This document shows, in pieces, positions 49,626-59,120 of a DNA stretch of 64,000 nucleotides. How positions within the stretch are numbered: the first letter of the stretch is position 1; the number at the start of each line of letters is the position of its first letter. The position numbers were made by a program, and so were the translations under genes. The notes below the pieces were generated by a model, which was given only the letters and a program-made list of their open reading frames with translations, was not told where the DNA came from and made no database searches. Source of the stretch: Thalassotalea eurytherma (GTDB lineage: Bacteria > Pseudomonadota > Gammaproteobacteria > Enterobacterales > Alteromonadaceae); the NCBI RefSeq assembly GCF_030161415.1, contig NZ_BSSU01000004.1, positions 62,001 to 126,000 on the forward strand. The letters are read 5' to 3'.

Positions 49626-51407
49626 TTATGCCAAGCTTAATAATGCATCACCAACGGCAACACTGTCGCCTTCTTTGGTGTGAACGGCGACAATTTGCCC
49701 ATCAGTTGCGGCACGAACTTCCGTTTCCATTTTCATTGCTTCCATAATAATCACAACATCACCCGCACTGACTCGCTCACCTTCACTCACGAGCACTTTA
49801 AAAATGTTACCCGCTAATGGCGCATTAAGTGTTTCCTCTGCTGAAACGGACGCAGACTGTTTCATCGCCTCATCACCAGCAGCTTTTGGTGTTATATTCT
49901 CAATTGTGCCACCTGCAGCAACAACAACGTCAAATACTTTTCCATCAACACTTACTGCATAACTTTCTTGCGCTTGTGCTTTCGAAGCGGGCGCTGATGA
50001 AGCTTGCACTACATCTTCTTTCGTTGGTACCGGCTCAAAAGCATCTGGATTATTTCTATTTTCTAAAAACTTAAGACCTATTTGTGGGAATAGCGCATAA
50101 GTTAACACGTCATCAATTTTCTCATCAGCTAACTGAATTGATTTCTCTGCTGCTAACTGGTCAAGTTCTTGGGTTAACGTATCTAATTCAGGAGAAAGCA
50201 AATCAGCAGGACGACAAGTCACAACTTCCTTACCCTCTAAAACGCGCTCTTGAAGCTCTTTATTCACGTCAGCAGGTGTAGAGCCATATTCACCTTTTAA
50301 AACGCCTGACGTTTCTTTGGTGATTGATTTGTAACGCTCGCCTGTTAATACATTTAAAACAGATTGTGTACCGACAATTTGTGAGGTCGGTGTGACAAGT
50401 GGAATAAAACCTAAATCTTCACGAACACGTGGAATTTCTTTTAATACTTCATCAAGCTTATCAGCTGCGCCTTGCTCTTTAAGTTGGCTTTCCATGTTTG
50501 TTAGCATGCCACCAGGTACTTGCGCTAATAAAATGCGCGCATCTACACCTTTCAGGCTACCTTCAAATTTCGCATATTTTTCACGAACATCTCTAAAGTA
50601 TGCGGCAACTTCAGCAAGTTTAACCATATCTAAACCCGTATCGCGATCTGTACCTTCTACAGCAGATACGATTGTTTCAGTTGGCGAGTGGCCATAAGTC
50701 ATGCTCATTGACGAAATTGAAGTATCGATAACATCAACATCTGCATCAATTGCTTTGATATGCGTTCCGACACTTAAGCCTGTAGTTGCATGACAGTGCA
50801 AAGATATAGGCAATTGCACAGTCTCTTTTAAACGAGTAACAAGTTCTTGGGCTGCATAAGGCTTTAATAAACCAGCCATATCTTTAATACACAGAGAGTG
50901 AGCTCCCATGTCTTCAAGTTTCTTTGCCATTTCCAACCACGTATCAAGTGTATGTACAGGGCTTTCTGTGAAACTTAATGTACCTTGAGCATGTGCGCCA
51001 ACTTTTACAGCCGCCTTAATTGCAGTGTCAAGATTACGAGTGTCATTCATCGCATCAAAAATACGAAATACATCGATGCCATTAACGTGTGCGCGTTCAA
51101 CAAACTTTTCTACAACATCATCGGCATAATGACGGTAACCTAAAATATTTTGACCACGAAACAGCATTTGTTGTTTTGTGTTTGGCATTGCTTGTTTTAA
51201 TGCACGAATGCGTTCCCAAGGATCTTCTCCTAAATAACGAATACATGAATCAAATGTTGCACCGCCCCATGATTCAATAGACCAAAACCCAATTTCATCC
51301 AACTTCGGAGCAATAGGTAACATGTCCTCTAAACGAAGGCGTGTTGCCAGTAATGATTGGTGACCGTCTCTCAAGACTACCTCTGTAATACCAAGTGGCT
51401 TAGTCAT
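49626..51407 (-). CDS. oadA: Oxaloacetate decarboxylase subunit alpha
   Basis: 593-residue carboxyltransferase subunit. N-terminal catalytic barrel (about 1-300; [15 protein letters not shown] metal-binding start, SLHCHATTG with the metal His residues), a conserved carboxylase domain (about 310-465), and a C-terminal biotinyl domain with the biotin acceptor Lys559 in [13 protein letters not shown] six bases before the ATG. oadG upstream and oadB downstream are within 10 bp each. Confidence 0.96.
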   Translation of the reverse strand: MTKPLGITEVVLRDGHQSLLATRLRLEDMLPIAPKLDEIGFWSIESWGGATFDSCIRYLGEDPWERIRALKQAMPNTKQQMLFRGQNILGYRHYADDVVEKFVERAHVNGIDVFRIFDAMNDTRNLDTAIKAAVKVGAHAQGTLSFTESPVHTLDTWLEMAKKLEDMGAHSLCIKDMAGLLKPYAAQELVTRLKETVQLPISLHCHATTGLSVGTHIKAIDADVDVIDTSISSMSMTYGHSPTETIVSAVEGTDRDTGLDMVKLAEVAAYFRDVREKYAKFEGSLKGVDARILLAQVPGGMLTNMESQLKEQGAADKLDEVLKEIPRVREDLGFIPLVTPTSQIVGTQSVLNVLTGERYKSITKETSGVLKGEYGSTPADVNKELQERVLEGKEVVTCRPADLLSPELDTLTQELDQLAAEKSIQLADEKIDDVLTYALFPQIGLKFLENRNNPDAFEPVPTKEDVVQASSAPASKAQAQESYAVSVDGKVFDVVVAAGGTIENITPKAAGDEAMKQSASVSAEETLNAPLAGNIFKVLVSEGERVSAGDVVIIMEAMKMETEVRAATDGQIVAVHTKEGDSVAVGDALLSLA

Positions 51408-51416
51408 GATATGCTC

Positions 51417-51680
51417 CTACTCTTTATTATGTTTTTGGCGAAAGTTTGAGACAGCAGCGCTTATTGCAGCAACTACGTTGGGCTGAATACCCTCAACTTT
51501 AGCTGTTTTAGTTAGTTTTTTAGGTTTATGCGTTGGTTGAGGATCTGGAAACTTTTTTGATAACGGTACTAAAACGGTATTTATGAACACAACCAATATG
51601 CCCAAAAACGCAAAAACGAAGACCATACCGGCGATCATCAAGGTGCCCGCCTCGATAAACTGTTGATTTACTGATTCCAT
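51417..51680 (-). CDS. oadG: Oxaloacetate decarboxylase subunit gamma
   Basis: 87 residues with one membrane helix (about 12-36; LMIAGMVFVFAFLGILVVFINT), a basic Pro-rich linker (PDPQPTHKPKKLTK) and a C-terminal helix, the plan of OadG, which anchors and assembles the alpha and beta subunits. First gene of the oad operon. Zinc ligands near the C-terminus of some homologues are not obvious here. Confidence 0.9.
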   Translation of the reverse strand: MESVNQQFIEAGTLMIAGMVFVFAFLGILVVFINTVLVPLSKKFPDPQPTHKPKKLTKTAKVEGIQPNVVAAISAAVSNFRQKHNKE

Positions 51681-51752
51681 AATCGACTCTTAACCTATTT
51701 TTTAAGAAATAGAATAATCACTCCAATAATGAAAATGCAAGAAAGTTTTTAC

Positions 51753-51778
51753 ATTTTAGCAAAAAAAAAATCTGTCAA
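51753..51778 (-). promoter_or_regulatory. Candidate promoter of oadGAB
   Basis: On the minus strand a consensus TTGACA (51773-51778) is followed by an A-rich TAAAAT (51753-51758), but the spacer is only 14 bp, too short for a normal sigma-70 promoter. The real -10 may be offset. Listed because it is the only -35 consensus near the operon. Confidence 0.3.
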
Positions 51779-52104
51779 GGTCTAAAAAGGATTTTTTAAT
51801 AATTATTTCGTATTAACTCTAATAATTATGCACAAAGCTATAGAAATAAAGCGATTAAAGAGCATAGGGGTGCATAGTTATTCATTGACGTGAACGTAAA
51901 CGCCACGTTTAAAGTGTTGTAAATTTACCACCAATAGAAATTTATAGAACAGCTATTTCGCGCAAATGAATAATATAAAAGGCTAAATAAAGCGTTTAAC
52001 GCAAATCCTTTAAACAAGTATGTTATTCAAATTGGTGAATGTGAGAAGTAACTAACGTCGATATGACAACCGCCCAGTCCCTAGTTCCTAGCTCCTAGCT
52101 CCTA
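51779..52104. other. Non-coding AT-rich stretch before the tRNA repeats
   Basis: No gene with a ribosome-binding site is visible on either strand. Near 52079-52104 there is a short tandem repeat of CCTAGCT-like units. It is the far downstream end of the tRNA transcription unit and upstream of oadG. Confidence 0.6.
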
Positions 52105-52209
52105 GCCATTTAATACTAGACAAGCTATCCAGCGAAGCTATGCACTTACAAAGAAATTTAAGATTACAGATACGAAAAAGCCGACATATAGTCGGCTTTT
52201 TTTCAAAAG
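52105..52209 (-). repeat. Direct repeat copy 1: decayed tRNA-Arg half plus terminator
   Basis: About 105 bp repeated at 52254-52356 (offset 149) with only two substitutions and a longer T-run. The first 41 bp (to 52145) resemble the anticodon-to-5' half of the intact tRNA-Arg genes (GCTATCCAGCGAAGCTA against CTCTATCCAGCTGAGCTA). The rest is spacer and a terminator hairpin. Confidence 0.8.
52174..52203 (-). terminator. Hairpin AAGCCGAC-ATATA-GTCGGCTT, copy 1
   Basis: Perfect 8-bp stem flanked by A-run and T-run, duplicated from or into the hairpin at 52323-52350 behind the first intact tRNA-Arg. Confidence 0.75.
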
Positions 52210-52294
52210 TGACGATTGCTATAGGAGTCGAACCTGCGACCGCCTGGTTCGTAGCCATTAGATACTAGACAAGCTATCCAGCGAAGCTATGCAC
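52210..52294 (-). pseudogene. tRNA-Arg pseudogene with intact T and anticodon arms
   Basis: The T-arm and anticodon arm (GAGTCGAACCTGCGACC and on through GGTTCGTAGCCA, plus strand) match the intact tRNA-Arg genes exactly, but the acceptor stem is lost (GCGGACGCGGC has become ACGATTGCTAT) and the D arm is broken by an insertion of about ten bases. It cannot fold as a tRNA. Confidence 0.85.
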
Positions 52295-52356
52295 TTACAA
52301 AGAAATTTAAGATTACAGATACGAAAAAGCCGACATATAGTCGGCTTTTTCAAAAG
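52254..52356 (-). repeat. Direct repeat copy 2: decayed tRNA-Arg half plus terminator
   Basis: Second copy of the element at 52105-52209, differing in two bases near its start and in T-run length. It ends directly at the 3' end of the first intact tRNA-Arg, so the repeat unit is the tRNA 3' flank. Confidence 0.8.
52323..52350 (-). terminator. Terminator behind the downstream intact tRNA-Arg
   Basis: Stem AAGCCGAC and GTCGGCTT with loop ATATA, then T-run on the minus strand, 7 bp after the encoded CCA end of the tRNA at 52357-52433. Confidence 0.85.
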
Positions 52357-52433
52357 TGGCGGACGCGGCAGGAGTCGAACCTGCGACCGCCTGGTTCGTA
52401 GCCAGGTACTCTATCCAGCTGAGCTACGCGTCC
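52357..52433 (-). tRNA. tRNA-Arg(ACG), copy 1
   Basis: 77 nt including encoded CCA. Acceptor GGACGCG pairs with CGCGTCC; D arm TAGCTCAGCTGGATAGAG; anticodon loop CTACGAA (anticodon ACG, wobble A expected to become inosine by TadA); T loop GGTTCGACTCC. Identical to the two other intact copies. Corresponds to the argVYZQ genes next to serV in E. coli. Confidence 0.97.
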
Positions 52434-52660
52434 GCAATAACCTTTCTTTTATATCCTAGTTCCGGATAACGAACCTTGTTCGCAGCCATCGTTACCTGAT
52501 ATTCCTATCCAGCAACACTACGTGTTCGCAATAACCTTTCTTTTATATCCTAGTTCCGGATAACGAACCTTGTTCGTAGCCATTGTTACATGATACTCCT
52601 ATCCAGCAACACTACGTGTTCGTAATAACCTTTCTTTTATATCCTAGTTCCGGATAGCTA
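52434..52660 (-). repeat. Tandem 94-bp repeats derived from tRNA-Arg units
   Basis: Two full 94-bp units (52434-52527 and 52528-52621) and a partial third. Each starts GCAATAACCTTTCTTTTATA, carries the small palindrome TATCC..GGATA, then a degenerate tRNA-Arg 5' half (TTGTTCGTAGCCATTG, CTATCCAGCAACACTACGTG against the intact CTATCCAGCTGAGCTACGCG). They look like decayed tRNA copies in the middle of the array. The same 45-bp leader recurs at 52840-52889. Confidence 0.8.
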
Positions 52661-52721
52661 TTTTATATCTTAGCAAAGATAACCACTTTTATATCTTGGC
52701 AGATAACTTCAACTTACGTTG

Positions 52722-52751
52722 AAAATAAAAAAGCTGACTAAAAGTCAGCTT
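52722..52751 (-). terminator. Internal terminator behind tRNA-Arg copy 2
   Basis: AAGCTGACT (52731-52739), loop AAA, AGTCAGCTT (52743-52751) with a T-run on the minus strand, 11 bp downstream of the tRNA end. It would cut copy 1 off from most transcripts unless copy 1 has its own promoter. Confidence 0.8.
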
Positions 52752-52762
52752 CCTTGTAATAG

Positions 52763-52839
52763 TGGCGGACGCGGCAGGAGTCGAACCTGCGACCGCCTGG
52801 TTCGTAGCCAGGTACTCTATCCAGCTGAGCTACGCGTCC
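52763..52839 (-). tRNA. tRNA-Arg(ACG), copy 2
   Basis: 77 nt with encoded CCA, identical to the copies at 52357 and 52955. Anticodon ACG. Followed by the same GCAATAACC-type 5' flank as copy 1. Confidence 0.97.
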
Positions 52840-52889
52840 GCAATAACCTTTCTTTTATATCCTAGTTCCGGATAACGAACCTTGTTCGT
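52840..52889 (-). repeat. Fourth copy of the tRNA-flank leader repeat
   Basis: GCAATAACCTTTCTTTTATA, TATCC..GGATA palindrome and AACGAACCTTGTTCG as at 52434 and 52528, here upstream (in transcription sense) of tRNA-Arg copy 2. Confidence 0.75.
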
Positions 52890-52954
52890 GTATATTAACT
52901 TATTTATTCAGCCTTAATACTAGCTGTTTTCTCGTATTTAACCACTTAAGAAAG

Positions 52955-53031
52955 TGGCGGACGCGGCAGGAGTCGAACCTGCGACCGCCTGGTTCGTAGC
53001 CAGGTACTCTATCCAGCTGAGCTACGCGTCC
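52955..53031 (-). tRNA. tRNA-Arg(ACG), copy 3
   Basis: 77 nt with encoded CCA, identical to the other two. It is the Arg gene nearest to tRNA-Ser, 41 bp away, and probably shares its transcript. Confidence 0.97.
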
Positions 53032-53072
53032 GTAATACGATCTAAAATACGTTTCATTACTTTAAAAAGTAA

Positions 53073-53164
53073 TGGCGGTGAGGGAGGGATTCGAACCCTC
53101 GATAGGGTATAACGCCTATACTCCCTTAGCAGGGGAGCGCCTTCAGCCTCTCGGCCACCTCACC
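53073..53164 (-). tRNA. tRNA-Ser(GCU)
   Basis: 92 nt with long variable arm and encoded CCA. Acceptor GGTGAGG pairs with CCTCACC at the 3' end; anticodon loop CTGCTAA (anticodon GCT). First gene of the Ser-Arg operon, downstream of csrA as serV is in E. coli. Confidence 0.97.
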
Positions 53165-53176
53165 AACGTGCGGTGA

Positions 53177-53204
53177 ATAATAAGGGATAAAAAAAATATG
53201 TCAA
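53177..53204 (-). promoter_or_regulatory. Strong sigma-70 promoter of the tRNA operon
   Basis: On the minus strand consensus TTGACA (53199-53204), 16-bp spacer and TATTAT (53177-53182), ending 12 bp before the tRNA-Ser 5' end. A GC-containing discriminator follows, as in stringently controlled stable-RNA promoters. Confidence 0.8.
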
Positions 53205-53320
53205 ACGCTTTTTTTACTTTTCTTTCCGTTTGCAGATAATTCAAACAACTCGGGCGATTTTCATACGTTATCGCGCGAAATAGTAGGTGCTTTTGCTAGT
53301 GAAAAGTTAAATTTCAGGCA

Positions 53321-53345
53321 TAAAAAAGCCGATATAAATATCGGC
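53321..53345 (-). terminator. Terminator of csrA
   Basis: GCCGATAT (53328-53335), loop AA, ATATCGGC (53338-53345), then a six-T tail on the minus strand, 17 bp after the csrA stop. It separates csrA from the tRNA promoter. Confidence 0.85.
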
Positions 53346-53362
53346 CTCTTTCGAAAAAGCAT

Positions 53363-53557
53363 TTAGAAGTTACCAGATGGCTCGCCTTCACCTTTTTCAG
53401 ATTGTATGCGCATATAAATTTCTTCACGATGTACAGAAACTTCTTTAGGTGCATTTACACCAATTCGCACTTGATTTCCCTTTACACCCAAAACAGTAAC
53501 GGTAACTTCGTCACCTATCATCAGGGTTTCGCCTACGCGTCTAGTAAGTATTAACAT
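53363..53557 (-). CDS. csrA: Carbon storage regulator CsrA
   Basis: 64-residue RNA-binding dimer that binds GGA motifs near ribosome-binding sites and is sequestered by CsrB/C RNAs. [20 protein letters not shown] and [18 protein letters not shown] are the conserved core with the key Leu4 and Arg44 positions. AAAGGA before the ATG. Placement between alaS and serV-arg tRNA genes is the standard gammaproteobacterial one. BarA, the upstream sensor of the circuit, is also in this window. Confidence 0.98.
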   Translation of the reverse strand: MLILTRRVGETLMIGDEVTVTVLGVKGNQVRIGVNAPKEVSVHREEIYMRIQSEKGEGEPSGNF

Positions 53558-53816
53558 TATTGGTTCCTTTAACTAATGAGGTCCACAGATTTCTAAGCTA
53601 GATATAATATCCATTTTCATACTTCACTATAATTAATAGCCAAGATTATGAAATTAGTCTAAATTTTCTTTAAATTAACGCAAAATCATTTAACTTTTGC
53701 ACAAGTATAACAAGCTAAATTGTAATGCTTAGTATTTAAAGTGATCTTAGTTGTAACCGACCTTAACAAAACAAGAGACATTTAAAGTAATGCCTCAAAG
53801 TAATGATAAGACCGAC

Positions 53817-56441
53817 TTAACTAAGCTTTTCTTGCAACCATGGCTGCACTGTTGCCATAGCTGCAGGAATATTTTCAGGCTGGCTTCCGCCGGCTTGTGC
53901 CATATCAGGCCTACCACCGCCTTTACCACCAACTTGCTGAGCAACGAAGTTTACTAACTCCCCAGCTTTAACTTGGCCTGTTAAATCCTTTGTTACACCA
54001 GCAATCAAACTCACTTTGTTGTCGTTTGCCGTTGCTAACATAATAATAGCAGAGCCCATCTTATTTTTAAGATCGTCAACCATGCCACGTAACGCTTTAG
54101 CTTCAACACCATCGATATTGGCTATCAACGCTTTGATACCATTAATATCAATAGCTTGACTAACTAAATCAGCACCAGCTTGGGAAGCCATCGATTGTTT
54201 CAACTGATTCACTTCTTTTTCTAGTACTTTGTTTTTAGCAAGTAGCTGCTCAACTTTTTCTTGAACGTTAGCCGTATCACCTTTAACTAACGAAGAAAGT
54301 GCGGCAATTAGATCACTTTGCTGCTCTGTGTAAGTAAGAGCGGCCTCGCCTGTTACAGCTTCGATACGTCGAATACCTGCAGCAATACCTTGTTCCGTAA
54401 CAATCTTAAACAAGCCAATATTACCGGTACTTTCAACATGTACGCCGCCACATAGCTCTGTTGAGAAATCGCCAAGTGTAACTACACGCACTTCGTCATC
54501 ATATTTCTCTCCGAACAATGCCATAGCTCCTTTAGCTTTGGCATCTTCAATGTCCATAAGTTCCGTATCACGGGTATGATTTTTTCGAATTTCTTCGTTT
54601 ACAAGACGCTCTATAGTGCGCACTTCATCTTTAGTTAACGCTTCAAAATGTGAAAAGTCAAAACGAAGCTTTTCCTCATCACATAATGAACCTTTCTGAG
54701 TTACGTGCTCACCAAGTACGTTTCTTAACGCAGCATGTAACAAGTGAGTTGCGGTGTGATTCTTAACAATTTTTTCACGGCGCGCTACATTAATCACAGT
54801 ATTAACACGATCATTTAACTGGATAGTTGCTTTAGCTACACCTTGATGAGCAAATGCTTCACCAATTTTAACCGTATCATTTACGACAAATTCACCGTCA
54901 TTTACGCTGATAACGCCACTGTCACCAACTTGGCCACCAGACTCGGCATAGAATGTCGTATGATCTAATACAACAACACCTTTTTGTCCTGATGCTAGCG
55001 AACTTACACTTTCACCGTCAACAAATAACTCGACCACTGTCGCGTGGGTTTCATTCTTTGTATAGCCTTTAAAGTCAGTTACATGTTCAGACTTTAACTG
55101 TTCATTATAATCAGTACCAAATTGACTTGCTTGCTGAGCACGTTCACGTTGAAGCCCCATCGCAACATCAAAACCGTTATGATCGATATATAAAGCACGT
55201 TCACGAGCTATATCTGCCGTTAAATCAGCCGGGAATCCGTAAGTGTCGTACAACTTAAATACGTCTTCACCGCTTACTGTATCGCCATCTAAGTTCGTTA
55301 AAATATCTTCAAGCAGTGCCATACCGCGATCAAGGGTACGACCAAATTGTTCTTCTTCAATACGAAGCATTTTTTCAATAATAGCTTGGTGCTTGATCAG
55401 TTCAGGGTAGGCTTGCCCCATTGTTTCAACAAGTGCCGATACAAGCTTATGAAAAAAGTGAGATTTCGCTTCAAGCTTATGACCGTGGCGAACCGCACGT
55501 CGAATAATACGACGCAATACGTAACCTCGACCTTCATTTGATGGCATTACACCGTCTGCAATTAAGAAACTACAAGAACGAATATGATCGGCAATGACAC
55601 GTAAAGATTTATGTTCAAAATCATTACACTCTAATAATTTGGCTGCAGCTTGAATAAGATGCACAAAGGTGTCTGTTTCATAGTTGCTATGCACACCTTG
55701 CATAATAGCGGCAATACGCTCTAATCCCATACCGGTATCAACCGACGGCTTCGGTAATGGCTCCATCGTACCGTCAGCTTGACGGTTATATTGCATGAAT
55801 ACTAAATTCCAAATCTCGATGAATCGATCACCATCTTCTTCTGGAGAGCCTGGAGGACCACCCCAAATATGTTCACCGTGATCATAGAAGATTTCAGTAC
55901 ACGGACCACAAGGACCAGTATCACCCATCGACCAGAAATTATCAGACTCAAATTTTTTGCTTGGCGATTTATCCCCAATGCGAATAATTTTATCTTTCGG
56001 CACACCAATTTTATTCGCCCAAAAATCAAAAGCCTCTTGGTCTGTTTCATAGGTTGTTACTAAGAGTTTCTCTTCAGGCAAGCCTAAAACTTTCGTCAAA
56101 AACTCCCAAGCAAAAGTAATAGCATCTTCTTTAAAGTAGTCACCAAAACTAAAGTTACCCAGCATCTCGAAAAATGTATGGTGACGTGCGGTATAACCTA
56201 CGTTTTCTAAATCGTTATGTTTACCACCAGCACGAACGCAGCGCTGTGATGATGTAGCACGTGTATAGCTTCTTTTCTCTGCACCAAGGAATACGTCCTT
56301 AAACGGAACCATACCGGCGTTTGTGAAAAGTAACGTTGCATCATTACCAGGAACCAGAGAGCTACTCTCAACGATTTGGTGTTGCTTTGATGCAAAAAAT
56401 TCTAAAAATGCCTGTCTAATTTCGGCACTTGTTTTGATCAT
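53817..56441 (-). CDS. alaS: Alanine-tRNA ligase
   Basis: Charges tRNA-Ala. About 874 residues: class II catalytic domain ([34 protein letters not shown]), tRNA-recognition region, editing domain with the zinc-site [11 protein letters not shown] and [15 protein letters not shown], and the C-terminal DHHA1 oligomerisation domain with [15 protein letters not shown]. The ATG at 56441 ([12 protein letters not shown]) is preferred over a GTG four codons upstream. recX is 20 bp upstream on the same strand. Confidence 0.97.
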   Translation of the reverse strand: MIKTSAEIRQAFLEFFASKQHQIVESSSLVPGNDATLLFTNAGMVPFKDVFLGAEKRSYTRATSSQRCVRAGGKHNDLENVGYTARHHTFFEMLGNFSFGDYFKEDAITFAWEFLTKVLGLPEEKLLVTTYETDQEAFDFWANKIGVPKDKIIRIGDKSPSKKFESDNFWSMGDTGPCGPCTEIFYDHGEHIWGGPPGSPEEDGDRFIEIWNLVFMQYNRQADGTMEPLPKPSVDTGMGLERIAAIMQGVHSNYETDTFVHLIQAAAKLLECNDFEHKSLRVIADHIRSCSFLIADGVMPSNEGRGYVLRRIIRRAVRHGHKLEAKSHFFHKLVSALVETMGQAYPELIKHQAIIEKMLRIEEEQFGRTLDRGMALLEDILTNLDGDTVSGEDVFKLYDTYGFPADLTADIARERALYIDHNGFDVAMGLQRERAQQASQFGTDYNEQLKSEHVTDFKGYTKNETHATVVELFVDGESVSSLASGQKGVVVLDHTTFYAESGGQVGDSGVISVNDGEFVVNDTVKIGEAFAHQGVAKATIQLNDRVNTVINVARREKIVKNHTATHLLHAALRNVLGEHVTQKGSLCDEEKLRFDFSHFEALTKDEVRTIERLVNEEIRKNHTRDTELMDIEDAKAKGAMALFGEKYDDEVRVVTLGDFSTELCGGVHVESTGNIGLFKIVTEQGIAAGIRRIEAVTGEAALTYTEQQSDLIAALSSLVKGDTANVQEKVEQLLAKNKVLEKEVNQLKQSMASQAGADLVSQAIDINGIKALIANIDGVEAKALRGMVDDLKNKMGSAIIMLATANDNKVSLIAGVTKDLTGQVKAGELVNFVAQQVGGKGGGRPDMAQAGGSQPENIPAAMATVQPWLQEKLS

Positions 56442-56461
56442 GGTGATACCCACTTCTTGTA

Positions 56462-56899
56462 TTAACTTAATGACAATACTGAGGCAATTTCATCATATGA
56501 AAAGCCACGTGACTGTAAAAATCGAATTCTTTTCGCTTTGTCTTTGGGATCTGTTATTGCGGTTTCGCCATACTTTTTCAAGTACGTTTGCTCAACAAGT
56601 TCAAACCAATCAACGGCTTCATCTTGATACGCTAAACGCTCAATATCGCTTGTAATCCCTTTTTGTTTTAGTTCATTTTGAATATAGAACTGGCCATATC
56701 CTCTTGCCACACGATTACGAATAATACTTTGCGCAGCCCGAAATTGACTTTGGTAGTTATTTTCGCTTAAAAAGCACAAAACTTCATCAATTTCTTCCTT
56801 GATAAAGCCTTTATTTTTTAACTTTTGTATTAGCTCTTTTTGCGTATGTTCACGTCGAGCTAAATAAGTAATCGCCTGATGTAGAGTTTCTTTATTCAA
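56462..56899 (-). CDS. recX: Regulatory protein RecX
   Basis: 145-residue inhibitor or modulator of RecA filaments. Three tandem three-helix repeats: [53 protein letters not shown], and the C-terminal [12 protein letters not shown] repeat, the normal RecX plan. In enterics recA lies directly upstream of recX; here the region upstream is a 189-bp gap and then an unrelated plus-strand lipoprotein gene, so recA must be elsewhere. No clear LexA box is seen upstream. Confidence 0.92.
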   Translation of the reverse strand: MNKETLHQAITYLARREHTQKELIQKLKNKGFIKEEIDEVLCFLSENNYQSQFRAAQSIIRNRVARGYGQFYIQNELKQKGITSDIERLAYQDEAVDWFELVEQTYLKKYGETAITDPKDKAKRIRFLQSRGFSYDEIASVLSLS

Positions 56900-57088
56900 A
56901 AATCAATAAAACAAATAAAAACTTGATAGTTTATTGTACCTATAAATACCCCCAAAATAACAGCTTTAAAGCACAAGAATATAATTTCCAAAATTTAGGT
57001 TAGATTCCCTTTTACTTTGCGTTAACAATCACGCAATATTAGGAGATAATGAAGAAAAAATAATACTAATATTTGCACAAGGATGAAT

Positions 57089-59071
57089 ATGAAAGTTCAA
57101 CATAACCCTTTGGCTTCATCTTTTATCGTTTTACTGCTATCAAGTTTGCTCTTTGCTTGTGGTGGTTCATCTAGCGATAGTGGCTCGAATTATAGCGTAA
57201 GTGTTGATCAGTCGAGTATCGAATTTATCAATGAAGCGGGCGCTGAGTCAGACGAAATAATTTCCGTTAATGTTTCCTACTCGGGTGAAGGCTTACTTGT
57301 CGGTATTCCAAATGATGGTACAGTCCCCGCTTGGCTAAATTATCGAGTGGCCGAGCTGACCGACTCGACAGCAGTGCTTGAGTTCTCCCTTGATCAAGAA
57401 GATCTTATTGCACCTGACACTTACACAACCCAAGTACGTGTAACCAGTGGCGACGTTGAAAATAACCAATTCGTTCATCGTGATATTACCATCAGCCTAA
57501 ATATCTGGCAGTTAACGATAGACGATACAGCAGTATCACTTGAAGCGACTAAAGGCGATAGTGACATCGATGAGTTTGATATTCGTATCATTGCAGGTAA
57601 CACCAACTACACTATTTCAAGTGATTTACCTTGGTTGTCATTTGAGTCAACTGAAGGTGAAGGCACAGGTGAATTAGAAACAATCGTCGCAACTGCCGAT
57701 TATTCATCAATTGAAGAAGCTGGAGTTATTGAAGGTACAGTAACTATTACCGAAAGCACAACGGAAAGTGAACTGACTATCCCTGTATCGTTAGCATTAG
57801 ATGAAGTTTACTTATATAGCAACCAAACAGCGGTTAGCTTTGTGAAAACGGCCAATACCGAATATCTTAGCCAAACAATTGATATTAGTGCAAATGCAGA
57901 AACGCCACTGACATGGGAAGCATCAACAACAGCTGACTTTTTAACACTTACACCGTCATCCGATGGCACAGCACTAACTATTACTGCAGACCCGACAAAT
58001 ATTACTGCTGAAACCATAGCGTCAGCGCAAGTTAATATTGCTTCATCGGGCAGCTTGTCTGCGCAATCTGGCGTAATCGAGGTAGCAGTTTATCATAGTG
58101 CTGCAACTCTCCCTGATGCAGAAACAATTGATAGCATCACAGTGAATGAAGATGGTTTAGCAATAAACCCACTATCACCATATTTATATGCAGCCGTAGG
58201 CAACACAGTTCGTGTATATCATCAATACACCCTCGCCTTGATGGAAACGATATCTGTGACCAGTGATAGTCTAGACGTTGAAAACTTAACGATCACCAAA
58301 GATGGTAAATATCTATTTGCGTTGACCAGTGAAACAGTCAATGACGCAGAAGGTAACCCAACAACCTTTACAAATCATTACCGAGTTAATTTAACAACAA
58401 GTGAAGTTGATGCTTTAGTTGATGCAGACATTGCTGGATTACCTGTAGAACATTTAATTATCGATGGTCGTCAATATGTAATAACAGATAGCCTTGAATT
58501 TGCTTCTTTAGATTTAACTATTGCGTATAGTTACCCAGGAAATTTCAGTGTTGATCAAGTTGAATACGTTGATTCGTCAAACGCGCTGTATATTACAACT
58601 GGTGGCGCTGATGTCTATCGATTTACAACGTCAGTGAATGAATTTGCATCAGAAACGATTAACGCAACCTTTGATCAAAGTTACCGACCAGAAAATGGTA
58701 ACAACGCAGGTATTTTTGATATTGTTATCAACAACACGGATGAAAGTCAGATTTACTTATTAAACTCGGGGACTGATTGGTTAAGCTTTACTGATGAAAG
58801 TTTTACAGACAATGGTCGACTGATTGCCGATGACACATCGACGTCATTAGGACTAGTGAGCAATCAAAGTAAAACGCCATTCTATTTAAGGTTTGACACT
58901 GTTTCTCGTGTATACGTTGAAAGCTTTGATGCCACACAAACCAAGGTTAGCGATACAACGTTACTTACGCTGCTGCCAGATCTCATTGAAATTGATGCAA
59001 GTGGTACGCGATTTATTAGCTACGCCTCAGGCTTAACGTCAATCATTTTCAATCCAATCAAATCGCTATAG
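57089..59071 (+). CDS. Large lipoprotein with BACON-like repeats and propeller-like part
   Basis: About 660 residues. Lipoprotein signal with lipobox LFAC followed by GGSSSDSGS, a typical exported linker. Three Ig-like, BACON-type beta domains are inferred at about 35-140, 143-240 and 245-340 (VSLEATKGDSDIDEF, LPWLSFESTEGEG, SGVIEVAVYH). The remaining 320 residues consist of short repeated beta motifs (DGLAINPLSPYLYAAVGNTV, TKDGKYLFALTSE, DSSNALYITTGG) like a seven-bladed YVTN/Kelch-type propeller. The protein is very acidic and Thr/Ser-rich. Start ATG 57089 has AAGGA at good distance; ATG 57083 does not. No recognised enzymatic motif. Monocistronic, with its own terminator. Confidence 0.8.
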   Translation: MKVQHNPLASSFIVLLLSSLLFACGGSSSDSGSNYSVSVDQSSIEFINEAGAESDEIISVNVSYSGEGLLVGIPNDGTVPAWLNYRVAELTDSTAVLEFSLDQEDLIAPDTYTTQVRVTSGDVENNQFVHRDITISLNIWQLTIDDTAVSLEATKGDSDIDEFDIRIIAGNTNYTISSDLPWLSFESTEGEGTGELETIVATADYSSIEEAGVIEGTVTITESTTESELTIPVSLALDEVYLYSNQTAVSFVKTANTEYLSQTIDISANAETPLTWEASTTADFLTLTPSSDGTALTITADPTNITAETIASAQVNIASSGSLSAQSGVIEVAVYHSAATLPDAETIDSITVNEDGLAINPLSPYLYAAVGNTVRVYHQYTLALMETISVTSDSLDVENLTITKDGKYLFALTSETVNDAEGNPTTFTNHYRVNLTTSEVDALVDADIAGLPVEHLIIDGRQYVITDSLEFASLDLTIAYSYPGNFSVDQVEYVDSSNALYITTGGADVYRFTTSVNEFASETINATFDQSYRPENGNNAGIFDIVINNTDESQIYLLNSGTDWLSFTDESFTDNGRLIADDTSTSLGLVSNQSKTPFYLRFDTVSRVYVESFDATQTKVSDTTLLTLLPDLIEIDASGTRFISYASGLTSIIFNPIKSL

Positions 59072-59086
59072 AAAGATAGCGAAGTA

Positions 59087-59116
59087 AAAAAGCCTAACGT
59101 TCGTGTTAGGCTTTTT
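59087..59116. terminator. Terminator of the large lipoprotein gene
   Basis: AAAAAGCCTAAC, loop GTTCGT, GTTAGGCTTTTT; perfect stem, symmetrical. 15 bp after the stop at 59071; also serves the merR remnant on the other strand. Confidence 0.88.
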
Positions 59117-59120
59117 ACGT

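Noticed and set aside
52105-52660. Possible CRISPR array or integron attachment repeats
   Set aside because: Repeat length (94-105 bp), near-identical whole units and tRNA similarity do not fit CRISPR spacing; no cas, integrase or cassette genes nearby.
52357-53164. tRNA cluster as integration site of a genomic island
   Set aside because: No integrase or phage gene lies within reach and the flanking genes are the conserved csrA and oad operon; the repeats are explained by tRNA duplication.
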